Source: Spirochaetaceae bacterium
GTDB taxonomy: Bacteria > Spirochaetota > Spirochaetia > Treponematales > Breznakiellaceae
DNA: 5,619 nt
Direction: 5' to 3'
Assembly: GCA_031258625.1 (NCBI GenBank)
Contig: JAIRMO010000126.1
Location: 1 to 5,619, forward strand
Position numbers and translations under genes: made by a program. Below, piece after piece: positions 1-5,619 of the stretch. Below the pieces are notes generated by a model. That model did not search any database, was not told the origin of the DNA, and saw only the letters and a program-made list of their open reading frames with translations. How positions within the stretch are numbered: the stretch's first letter is position 1; each line of letters opens with the position of its first letter.

Positions 1-1151
1 ACTTTACCACCGAAAACGTGGAGATCGAAATCAAACTCGCCAGAGGGGTGTATTCCCAGGAAACCGTGGACGCCCTTTTTGCCTTTACCGAATGTGAACA
101 GTCTGTTTCGGTGAACCTCCTCGTGATCCGTAACGGCCTTCCGGAAGTGATGACCATTACCGACGTGATTAAACACCACGCCGGACAGCTCGTCAAGATC
201 CTCACCAAAGAACTGGAACTTGAAAAACGGGAGCTGCTGGATAAATTGCATCAGCGTACCCTGGAACGGATCTTTATTGAGGAGCGGATCTACAAGGCCA
301 TCGAGAAGATGAAAACCGCCGACGGCGTCCGGGATGCGGTGATAGCGGGCTTCAAGCCCTTCCTCAAGGAGGTGGGAAGCCGGGGGGTGAGTCCCGAGGA
401 TGTGGAGCACCTGCTTAAAATCCCCATCCGGCGGATCTCCCTCTACGACATCAACAAGGCCAAGGCGGAGATGGTGGAGATCCAGGCCCGGATCAAGGAG
501 ATCAACGGCCATCTAAAAAACATCGTCACCTACGCCCTGGCTTTCCTGGACGGCATCATCGCCAAGATCAAGGCCGATGAAGAGTTGGGAAGGGGGGCGC
601 GGAAAACCAAGGTCGGCGCCTTTGATAAGGTGGATGTAAAAGAAGTAGTCCGGAAGGATCTGGAACTCAAATACGACCGGAATACCGGTTATTTGGGGAC
701 CGCCGTAACCGGGGAAACCCTGGCGGAGGTATCCCCCTTTGACCGGATCCTTACTATCCGGGAGAACGGCGCCTACGTGGTGACGGATTTGCCGGAAAAG
801 GCCTTTGTGGGGGCCCATGCCCGGTGGATAGGGGTGGCCGACAAGGAAGCCCTGGGGGCCCTGGTTTTCACCGTTATTTACAAAGAATCCGGAACCGGAT
901 ACCCCTGTATTAAGCGCTGCGTCATTGAAGGGTGGATCATGAACAAGGAATATTCCCTGGTTCCCGAAGGGGCCGCGGTACTCCATCTGGATACCCGGCC
1001 CAAATTTTCATTTACCGTCTATTATGTACCCAAACTCCGGCTTAAAATTACCAAGGAAAAATTTAAAGCCCAGGATTACCTCGTCAAGGGGCTCAAGGCC
1101 GGGGGAGTACGGTTGGCGGCGAAAGAGGTTGACCGGATAGAGGCCAAATAG
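1..1151 (+). CDS. parC: DNA topoisomerase IV subunit A (ParC), C-terminal part, 5' end outside window
   Basis: Partial gene entering from the left; the reading frame starts at base 3 and stops at TAG 1149-1151. ParC is the DNA-breaking and rejoining subunit of topoisomerase IV, which with ParE decatenates daughter chromosomes in the cytoplasm. The catalytic tyrosine and winged-helix domain lie upstream and are not seen. Counting from the GTG at 18, residues 1-60 match the end of the GyrA/ParC tower domain (IEIKLARGV, then NLLVIRNGLPEVMTITDVI). Residues 61-190 are the long coiled-coil arm and C-gate region, including LLKIPIRRISLYDINKAKAE. Residues 195-340 form a C-terminal domain with RKTKV, YDRNTGYLGTA, AFVGAHARWIGVA and YPCIKRCVIEG, which from memory resembles Bacteroidetes and spirochaete ParC. 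No GyrA-box (QRRGGKG-like) is present, which argues against GyrA. The GTG at 18 is internal, not a start. The next gene follows after 8 bases, suggesting an operon. Confidence 0.9.
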   Translation, partial: FTTENVEIEIKLARGVYSQETVDALFAFTECEQSVSVNLLVIRNGLPEVMTITDVIKHHAGQLVKILTKELELEKRELLDKLHQRTLERIFIEERIYKAIEKMKTADGVRDAVIAGFKPFLKEVGSRGVSPEDVEHLLKIPIRRISLYDINKAKAEMVEIQARIKEINGHLKNIVTYALAFLDGIIAKIKADEELGRGARKTKVGAFDKVDVKEVVRKDLELKYDRNTGYLGTAVTGETLAEVSPFDRILTIRENGAYVVTDLPEKAFVGAHARWIGVADKEALGALVFTVIYKESGTGYPCIKRCVIEGWIMNKEYSLVPEGAAVLHLDTRPKFSFTVYYVPKLRLKITKEKFKAQDYLVKGLKAGGVRLAAKEVDRIEAK

Positions 1152-1157
1152 GGGGAG
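1152..1157 (+). promoter_or_regulatory. ribosome binding site of the coiled-coil gene
   Basis: GGGGAG lies between the parC stop and the ATG at 1160, with only two bases (TT) between it and the start codon, which is tighter than usual. The alternative in-frame ATG at 1175 would sit 17 bases from the same motif, which is too far, so 1160 is preferred. The site is probably used by ribosomes arriving on a parC read-through message. Confidence 0.5.
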
Positions 1158-1159
1158 TT

Positions 1160-2770
1160 ATGGATAACGCCGATATGGTATTTGAGTCCGCCTTGGGGTT
1201 TTCCGAAGCGGAACAGCAGGAGATCCTCGCGGGAATAGAGGCCATCACCCGGAAGGATCCGATTGCCCCGGTACCGGATAAAAAGAACCTGGGGGCAAAA
1301 AAACGGGGGGGAAAGTTCCCCCTCCTCGTGAACCTGGGGGGGGTGGTTTTATTGGCCGGGGGGATCGTAACCCTGTCTTTTTTGTACCGCCAGGATACGT
1401 CGGAACTCCGGGAGGGGACGTTGAATGTTGCGGATCGGAAGCTCATCCAGGAGATCCGGCGGGAAAATGAAGCGCGGATCCATGAGAAGGAGCGGGAAAT
1501 TTCCGATATCCTGGACAAACTCTCCGGGGTTGACGGGGATCTGCAATCCCTCCAATCTTCCCTGGAAAGCCGGATGACGCAGCGGGAGACGGAACTCCGG
1601 GAACGGATGAGCCGGGAGCTTGACGAAGAACGGGATCGCCTGATCAAGCAAAATTTATCCGAAGCGGCCATCGCGGAACAGATGCGGCTCTTTGACGAAC
1701 AGCGGATAGCCCGGATCAACGTGGAATTGGCCGCGTACCGGGAACAGTTGGACGCGGAACGGCTCGCCACGGAGCTTAACCTGCAAAAACTCCAGGAAGA
1801 CTACCGGAGCAGCCTCGCCGGCCTTCAGGCGGAACGGGCCGGTATCCTGGAAGCATCCCGGGTAAGCGAAGCGAATCTCAAGGCCCAATTGGAAGAAAAA
1901 ACCGGGGAGATGACCCAACGGTATGAACAAAACCAGGAGGCGCTGAACGCCGCCCGGGAAGAACTGCGGCATCTCGCCGATGAACAGGATCGCGCCGCCC
2001 TGGTGGAAAGGCAGATGGGCGGGTTTTATACCCTGGCGCAGAACCATCTCCGGGAGGGGGCGCCGGAAAAGGCTCTGGAAGCCCTGGCGCTTATGCGGGA
2101 ATTTCTTGAAACCCCCTCGTTTCAGACCGTTAGGGCCATCCAATCCCAAAAGGAAGTCCATCTGGCCGCCATAAACACCCTGTCCGTCGCCGTGGAAGGA
2201 CTCCTGCAGGGGGCAATTCCTTTGGCCCCCCCGGATCCCCGGGAAGCGGAAGAACTCCTTGCCCTGAAGGAAGAAAACACCGCCCTTACCCAAACCATTG
2301 CCGATCAAACCCGGGAAATTGAGGCCTATAAGTCCCAGGGTGCGGATCTCACCAGGACCATCTCCGCCTTGAGAACTCAAAATACCGCCCAGGAACGGGA
2401 TATCAGCGCCTTAAAAAGCGAAAATACCGCCCAGGTCCAACAGATCGGCGCCCAAGAACGGGATATTTCCACTTTGAGGATTCAAAATACCGCCCAGGCC
2501 CAGCAGATCGGCGCCCAGGAACGGGACCTCTCCACCTTGAGGACTCAAAATACCACCCAAGCCCAGCGGATCAGTTCCCAGGAACGGGACATCAACACGT
2601 TGAGGAGTCAAAATACGGCCCAAACCCAGACCATCGCCGATCAGACCCAGCAAATAAATACCCTCCGGGCCACCAACAACTCCCTGTTCCAGGCCATGGA
2701 AAACCTCCAAAAAGCCCTGGATACCGCCCGGGAATTACAGCAAACGCAGCGCCAATCCCCGTCCCCATAA
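1160..2770 (+). CDS. single-pass membrane coiled-coil protein with 21-residue C-terminal repeats, function unknown
   Basis: A 536-residue protein that I do not recognise as a named family. Residues 1-40 are acidic and soluble. Residues 41-52 are basic (KKNLGAKKRGGK) and precede one hydrophobic helix at about 53-76, with no cleavage site evident. By the positive-inside rule the N-terminus is cytoplasmic and the long C-terminal part is extracytoplasmic (inference). Residues 90-280 are highly charged Glu/Arg/Leu-rich coiled coil. Residues 285-320 (FYTLAQNHLREGAPEKALEA) look like one TPR-type helix pair. Residues 360-535 are a Gln/Asn/Thr-rich coiled coil with tandem 21-residue units. The gene starts 8 bases after parC and is probably cotranscribed with it. 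It ends 5 bases before the convergent cyclase gene. A structural or scaffold role in the envelope is plausible. The clean frame, the ribosome site and the domain logic make it a real gene; its function is unknown. Confidence 0.85.
   Translation: MDNADMVFESALGFSEAEQQEILAGIEAITRKDPIAPVPDKKNLGAKKRGGKFPLLVNLGGVVLLAGGIVTLSFLYRQDTSELREGTLNVADRKLIQEIRRENEARIHEKEREISDILDKLSGVDGDLQSLQSSLESRMTQRETELRERMSRELDEERDRLIKQNLSEAAIAEQMRLFDEQRIARINVELAAYREQLDAERLATELNLQKLQEDYRSSLAGLQAERAGILEASRVSEANLKAQLEEKTGEMTQRYEQNQEALNAAREELRHLADEQDRAALVERQMGGFYTLAQNHLREGAPEKALEALALMREFLETPSFQTVRAIQSQKEVHLAAINTLSVAVEGLLQGAIPLAPPDPREAEELLALKEENTALTQTIADQTREIEAYKSQGADLTRTISALRTQNTAQERDISALKSENTAQVQQIGAQERDISTLRIQNTAQAQQIGAQERDLSTLRTQNTTQAQRISSQERDINTLRSQNTAQTQTIADQTQQINTLRATNNSLFQAMENLQKALDTARELQQTQRQSPSP
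2390..2641 (+). repeat. four tandem 63-bp units encoding 21-residue heptad triplets
   Basis: Units start at 2390, 2453, 2516 and 2579, each exactly 63 bases, each opening with CARGAACGGGA and containing AAAATAC followed by a CCCA. In protein they read QERDISALKSENTAQVQQIGA-like (residues 411-494 of the coiled-coil protein). A weaker fifth unit follows (2642-2704). Related but irregular units precede from 2276, where TQTIADQT occurs first; it recurs near 2630. Each unit is three heptads with Ile/Leu, Asn, Ile at core position a and Leu, Gln, Gln at position d. The units have diverged at silent and coding positions, so the duplication is not very recent. Confidence 0.9.
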
Positions 2771-2775
2771 GGCGG

Positions 2776-4434
2776 CTATTTGCTTTTCATCACCTCTATC
2801 CCGTCCCATCCCTCCGGAGGAGGGGTGAGGGCGTAATTTTTGCACCGGGTCAGGAGGACTTTGGCGATAAAGTCCCCGGGCAGCAGGTCGAGGACTCCTT
2901 GGAATTTGGCGGCCGCATCCTCAAAGGAACAGCGGTAATAGGCTTCCATCCCCTCATTATGAATAGCCCAGGCCCGCTCTTCGTCGCCGGCCAGGGAACG
3001 TTTTACGGTGTATATCTTTATGCCCCGGGTTTTCCCTTTAACCGCCACCGTGTCAAGCAGGCGGGTGGGGAGTTTTCCCTGTATTTCCACATAGAGGCTT
3101 TCGGAAATCAGGATCTCCTGACGATAGAGTTTGGTAAGGCCCTCCATACGGGACGCGAGGTTTACCATGTCCCCTATAACGGTATAATCCATTTTCCGTT
3201 CGCTGCCGATATTACCCACCGTCACAATGCCGTAGTTGATTCCGATACCAATACGGAACTCGGGCTTCCCCAGGTCCCGCTGGGTTTCATTGAATCCCCG
3301 CAGGGCATCGATCATATCCAGCCCCGAAAGCACGGACTGGAGGGCGTCATCGTCGTGTTTAACCGGGGCGCCCCAAAAGGCCATGATGGCATCCCCGATG
3401 TATTTATCCACAATCCCGTTCCGGTTCATGATGATATCCACTTGACCGGAAAAATACCGGTTGAGGGATTTGACCAGGTCGTCCGGGGCCATCCCCTCGG
3501 AGATGGTGGTAAAACTCCTGATGTCGGAAAAGAGGATGGCAAGGACCCGGTTGTCCCCCACGAGCATGGACTCGGGGGCGGCAAAAAATTTATCGATCAG
3601 GTCCTTGGGGACGTATTTTTGGAAGATCTGCCGGATCCGCTGTTCCTTTTTCCGGGCCAGGACCGCGTCAAAGGCGTAACGTTTGATCTGGGTATAGGCC
3701 TTTTCCAGTTCCGTGATCATCAGGTTAAAGGTATGGGCCAGTTGTCCGGTTTCATCCTGATATTCCACCTCCACCCGGGCGGAAAGATCCGTGGAACCGA
3801 TGATCCGGTCCATGGTTTTGATAACCCTTTTCAGGGGGGTGATGAGGAGTTTGGTAAAAATGATGAGCATCAATACCACTACCGCCGATGCCGCCCCGAT
3901 CATGATAATGGTCTGGAGCGTAATGGAATCCACATCACGGTAAAAGGCCGTGTTTTTTTCGGTCAAGAGGATCCACCATTGAAAGGGGGTAAAATAAAAG
4001 GCCCGGATAACCCGGTCAACCCCGCCGATAGGGGCGTTAAAGAGTTCATCGTCCGTTTCTTCCAGGGTCCTCAGCAGGGCGGCCTTTTCCGCCTCTGAAA
4101 TATCGAACTCCGCCGTCGCCATGGCGACCGCCCTTTCCCCGTCCAGGGCAAAGATAAGCTCCGTATCGCTGAGGATAATGCTGTGGGAATAGGCCTCTAC
4201 CGCGTTCTCCGCCGCCAGGACCATGTCGGGCCGGCCCGAATAGTTGTTTTCCACCAGCAGAGCCCACTGATTTTCGGCGTATTTCCGTAATTCGTTGAGC
4301 TTAAAACCAAAAAACTGCTGGGTTATCCGGGTTATCCCCTTGGCGGCGGCAAAATACGAAGCGGTTCCCGCCAAAACCAGGGTAACAATAACCAGGGGGA
4401 GAACCACCAGGATGATTTTAGACCGGATACTCAT
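2776..4434 (-). CDS. membrane-bound class III adenylate cyclase with sensor, HAMP and TPR-like tail
   Basis: A 552-residue enzyme expected to make cAMP from ATP on the inner face of the cytoplasmic membrane in response to an extracytoplasmic signal. Membrane helix 1 is at about residues 7-30. A Cache-like sensor spans 31-172 (ending WWILLTEKNTAFYRDVD). Helix 2 is at about 174-195, then HAMP 196-248 (ITPLKRVIKTM, DETGQLAHTFNLM), a linker helix, and the cyclase domain at 295-478. Catalytic positions are complete: metal-binding D304 (LFSDIRSFT) and D348 (KYIGDAIMAFWG), base-selecting K344 and T418 (DYTVIGDMVNLASR), and transition-state N425 and R429. The Lys/Thr pair indicates adenylate rather than guanylate cyclase. 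Residues 488-552 form a TPR-like pair ending PPPEGWDGIEVMKSK, a tail common in bacterial cyclases of this type. I start at ATG 4434-4432 because the hydrophobic anchor follows immediately; the upstream frame reads through intergenic repeat DNA. The ligand is unknown. Confidence 0.92.
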   Translation of the reverse strand: MSIRSKIILVVLPLVIVTLVLAGTASYFAAAKGITRITQQFFGFKLNELRKYAENQWALLVENNYSGRPDMVLAAENAVEAYSHSIILSDTELIFALDGERAVAMATAEFDISEAEKAALLRTLEETDDELFNAPIGGVDRVIRAFYFTPFQWWILLTEKNTAFYRDVDSITLQTIIMIGAASAVVVLMLIIFTKLLITPLKRVIKTMDRIIGSTDLSARVEVEYQDETGQLAHTFNLMITELEKAYTQIKRYAFDAVLARKKEQRIRQIFQKYVPKDLIDKFFAAPESMLVGDNRVLAILFSDIRSFTTISEGMAPDDLVKSLNRYFSGQVDIIMNRNGIVDKYIGDAIMAFWGAPVKHDDDALQSVLSGLDMIDALRGFNETQRDLGKPEFRIGIGINYGIVTVGNIGSERKMDYTVIGDMVNLASRMEGLTKLYRQEILISESLYVEIQGKLPTRLLDTVAVKGKTRGIKIYTVKRSLAGDEERAWAIHNEGMEAYYRCSFEDAAAKFQGVLDLLPGDFIAKVLLTRCKNYALTPPPEGWDGIEVMKSK

Positions 4435-4443
4435 AGTTAAGAT

Positions 4444-4471
4444 ACTATACTCCCTCTTGGGAAAATAGCAA
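4444..4471 (-). promoter_or_regulatory. candidate sigma-70-type promoter of the adenylate cyclase
   Basis: Reading the - strand, TTGCTA (4471-4466, 4 of 6 matches to TTGACA) is followed by 16 bases and then TATAGT (4449-4444, 5 of 6 to TATAAT). Transcription would begin only a few bases before the ATG at 4434, giving an almost leaderless message. A GAGGGAG motif lies between the two boxes, 15 bases from the ATG, too far to be a normal ribosome site. Predicted by eye only. Confidence 0.4.
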
Positions 4472-4483
4472 GGCTTTTTGAAA

Positions 4484-4526
4484 GAAAACTCAACACCCTC
4501 GCCCCCATAGGGGGTTTTAGGCCCAT
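4484..4526. repeat. left arm of imperfect inverted repeat in the divergent intergenic region
   Basis: Read on the - strand, this arm runs GGGCCTAAAACCC, then TGGGGGCG, then GTTGAGTTTTC. It matches the arm at 4620-4662 on the + strand, with small compensating indels in the middle. It lies just upstream of the cyclase promoter boxes and ends with an outward-facing TTGAGTTTTC. Its frame, if read through, gives a peptide (GPKTPYGGEGVEFSF) that looks like an N-terminal extension of the cyclase but is more likely untranslated. Confidence 0.65.
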
Positions 4527-4543
4527 GACTCGGGGTGCGGGAA

Positions 4544-4556
4544 GAGCGGGCCGCTC
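4544..4556. repeat. 13-base palindrome GAGCGGGCCGCTC
   Basis: A perfect six-base dyad around a central G, lying between the two arms of the larger inverted repeat and roughly midway between the divergent genes. It could be a protein-binding dyad or the tip of a cruciform. No T-tract follows, so it is not an intrinsic terminator. Confidence 0.45.
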
Positions 4557-4602
4557 CCCCCTTCACCAACCGCCGGCAGGGGGAGGAGGGAGCCGCGTAT
4601 GC

Positions 4603-4618
4603 TAAGGGGTACGCCTTA
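4603..4618. promoter_or_regulatory. near-perfect dyad TAAGGGGTACGCCTTA, possible operator
   Basis: A sixteen-base dyad with seven of eight pairs matching, centred on GTAC and abutting the right arm of the inverted repeat. Its place about 50-70 bases upstream of the PAP2-like gene's promoter boxes fits a regulator site, but no known operator is recognised. It could instead be part of the repeat element. Confidence 0.3.
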
Positions 4619-4619
4619 C

Positions 4620-4662
4620 AGGGGCATAAAACCCACTGGTGGTGGGGGCGGGTTGAATTTTC
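4620..4662. repeat. right arm of imperfect inverted repeat in the divergent intergenic region
   Basis: On the + strand this arm reads GGGGCATAAAACCCA, then GTGGGGGCGGGTTGAATTTTC, mirroring the arm at 4484-4526. It contains the TTGAAT box proposed as part of the promoter for the PAP2-like gene. Together with the left arm it brackets about 93 bases. Confidence 0.65.
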
Positions 4663-4680
4663 AGCCTTTTATGATAAACT
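4653..4680 (+). promoter_or_regulatory. candidate promoter of the PAP2-like gene
   Basis: TTGAAT (4653-4658, 4 of 6) is followed after 16 bases by TAAACT (4675-4680, 4 of 6). An overlapping, better -10 box, TATGAT (4670-4675, 5 of 6), has no good -35 at proper spacing. Either would start transcription at or after about 4682, downstream of the ATG at 4681, which supports the start at 4714. The -35 box lies inside the right arm of the inverted repeat. Confidence 0.35.
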
Positions 4681-4699
4681 ATGTCCATATTGCACTTCC

Positions 4700-4705
4700 G
4701 GGGAG
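4700..4705 (+). promoter_or_regulatory. ribosome binding site that decides the start of the PAP2-like gene
   Basis: GGGGAG stands eight bases before the ATG at 4714, an ideal spacing. The in-frame ATG at 4681 has no purine-rich motif upstream (AGCCTTTTATGATAAACT), so the shorter protein is preferred. Confidence 0.7.
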
Positions 4706-4713
4706 TATCGGCG

Positions 4714-5583
4714 ATGGATCTGGTGGCCAATCAGTCAGTAGGCATTACCGTTTTATGGGTGTTTTCCATTCCCTGCCTCAGGTATGCCGGTTTGGGCTGT
4801 ATAAAATCGATTTTTTATAATTTTTTCTTCCGTCAATACCGGGCGGCGTTGTTCCCGGGCCGTATCCCGGTCTCGTCGGTGGATCATCCCCTGGATGAAA
4901 AAATACCCTTTGCCCCCTCCTGGGTGGGGATATACCTGGATTTTATCGCTTTTTGGGTACGGATCCTGGGTTTTTTGCGGCGCCATTACCGGCGCCGGGG
5001 TATTAAACCGACCCGGGGTTTTATCAAAACCATTGGACGGCTCTATGCCTTTGCGGCGGAGATCTACGCGAAAAACCTTTCCACCACCAAACGCCCCCGG
5101 TATCTGGCCCGTCCCCGGTTTTTACTCATCCATGTGGTGGATCCCCACCTGATGTGTATCCCCAGCCTCCATGTGATGGTGATGATCTCCGCTTATACCC
5201 AATTCCGCTCCATCATCCGTTCCCTGGGGGACGAGGAACGGTTTGCCCCTCAGGTTGAGGAGATCCGCCGGGGGTCCGTGAATATCACCGAGGCTATCCT
5301 CTATGTCAAACAACACAGCGTCAACTGTATTGCCGCAGCCATGTACGCCATGACCTGTTTTGATCCCACCCTTTTTCCCCCGGAGGAAGGGGCTGATTTT
5401 GTCTCCCGGCTTTTCAGGGAGGGCAAAGGTCCCGAACCCGCGGATGCGGAGGTAATCCGCGGCCATATCCTGGATCTCTACCTGAAGTTTCTAAAAGCCG
5501 GAGATTCCGCCGAAACCTGGGGAAAGCCGCTGGTTGCGTTTCTGTGTTCCCAGCCGCAAAAGAAAGCGGGGCGCAAGGCATAG
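4714..5583 (+). CDS. PAP2-like (phosphatidic acid phosphatase type 2) membrane protein with degenerate motif 3
   Basis: A 289-residue protein. PAP2 enzymes are integral membrane phosphatases or phosphotransferases acting on lipid phosphates. Motif 1, K-x6-RP, is present as K126 to R133-P134. Motif 2 is PSLH at 150-153 (CIPSLHVMVM), the Leu variant of PSGH also seen in lipid phosphotransferases. The motif 3 candidate is VKQHSVNC at 198-205: the histidine nucleophile would be H201, but the usual Asp four residues later is C205, and the Ser-Arg start of motif 3 is absent. Hydrophobic segments lie at about 8-38, 69-88, 136-161 and 203-216, fewer than the usual six helices. The insert between motifs 2 and 3 is charged. 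Start 4714 is chosen for its ribosome site. The gene is divergent from the adenylate cyclase. The substrate is unknown, and the protein could be a reduced-activity or non-catalytic relative. The stop is TAG at 5581-5583; the remaining 36 bases show only a small dyad (GAGTCTGACTC, 5600-5610) and no clear terminator. Confidence 0.65.
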   Translation: MDLVANQSVGITVLWVFSIPCLRYAGLGCIKSIFYNFFFRQYRAALFPGRIPVSSVDHPLDEKIPFAPSWVGIYLDFIAFWVRILGFLRRHYRRRGIKPTRGFIKTIGRLYAFAAEIYAKNLSTTKRPRYLARPRFLLIHVVDPHLMCIPSLHVMVMISAYTQFRSIIRSLGDEERFAPQVEEIRRGSVNITEAILYVKQHSVNCIAAAMYAMTCFDPTLFPPEEGADFVSRLFREGKGPEPADAEVIRGHILDLYLKFLKAGDSAETWGKPLVAFLCSQPQKKAGRKA

Positions 5584-5619
5584 GGGCAATCGGTTTACAG
5601 AGTCTGACTCCGGGACATA

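Noticed and set aside
18..20. GTG at 18 as the start of parC
   Set aside because: The frame is open to the window edge, and the residues before and after it are internal ParC sequence.
2390..2641. CRISPR array from regular 63-base spacing
   Set aside because: The repeats are contiguous and in frame, with no unique spacers, and encode heptads.
2808..2826. Intrinsic terminator for the coiled-coil gene
   Set aside because: The stem is good (8 pairs, GGA loop) but no T-tract follows directly and it lies in coding sequence of the opposite gene.
2899..4098. A 399-codon open frame on the + strand opposite the cyclase
   Set aside because: It is fully antisense to a cyclase gene with complete catalytic motifs, its translation is rich in Gly, His and Pro without any domain, and it is best explained by codon bias of the real gene.
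2776..4434. Guanylate cyclase rather than adenylate cyclase
   Set aside because: The base-selecting positions are Lys344 and Thr418, not the Glu/Cys-type pair of guanylate cyclases.
4435..4569. N-terminal extension of the cyclase to a TTG at 4569
   Set aside because: The added 45 residues read through the inverted repeat and promoter boxes, have no domain, and would place a soluble tail before a normal N-terminal membrane anchor.
4681..4713. Start of the PAP2-like gene at ATG 4681
   Set aside because: No ribosome site precedes it, and the promoter-like boxes would start transcription at or after it; ATG 4714 has GGGGAG at eight bases.
4535..4820. Two short + strand open frames (4535-4741 and 4599-4820)
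   Set aside because: They lie in repeat-bearing intergenic DNA and run into the PAP2-like gene in other frames; they show no domain.

Overview
This window looks like chromosomal DNA from a spirochaete, probably a Treponema-like one. That assignment is an inference. It rests on a topoisomerase IV A subunit with a C-terminal domain of the Bacteroidetes/spirochaete type, a membrane adenylate cyclase with the TPR-like tail often seen in spirochaete cyclases, and a large coiled-coil membrane protein. No rRNA, tRNA, insertion sequence or CRISPR array is visible, so the genus cannot be fixed from this window.

Layout. Bases 1-1151 (+) hold the 3' part of a parC gene whose 5' end lies outside the window. 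Eight bases later, a second + strand gene (1160-2770) encodes a single-pass membrane protein that is almost entirely coiled coil and ends in 21-residue tandem repeats. The two are probably one transcription unit. This unit meets, tail to tail with a 5-base gap, a - strand gene (2776-4434) for a receptor-type class III adenylate cyclase: membrane anchor, extracytoplasmic sensor, second membrane helix, HAMP, catalytic domain and short TPR-like tail. A 279-base divergent intergenic region (4435-4713) follows. It carries an imperfect inverted repeat of two 43-base arms, two further dyads and promoter-like boxes facing both ways. Finally, 4714-5580 (+, stop 5581-5583) encodes a membrane protein with PAP2-type phosphatase motifs 1 and 2 and a degenerate motif 3. 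The last 36 bases carry no gene that I can see.

How the genes relate. ParC (with ParE, not seen here) unlinks daughter chromosomes. Its partner gene encodes an envelope-anchored rod, which raises but does not prove a link between chromosome segregation and the envelope. The cyclase should turn an extracytoplasmic signal into cAMP; all six canonical catalytic positions are present, with a Lys/Thr pair indicating ATP as substrate. The cyclase and the PAP2-like gene share the divergent control region and may be co-regulated.

I found no clear undescribed multi-gene system. The signals most worth a second look are the divergent inverted repeat, whose arms also read as similar spurious peptides and which may be a dispersed element; the heptad-triplet repeat in the coiled-coil protein; and the PAP2-like protein lacking the usual motif 3 aspartate.
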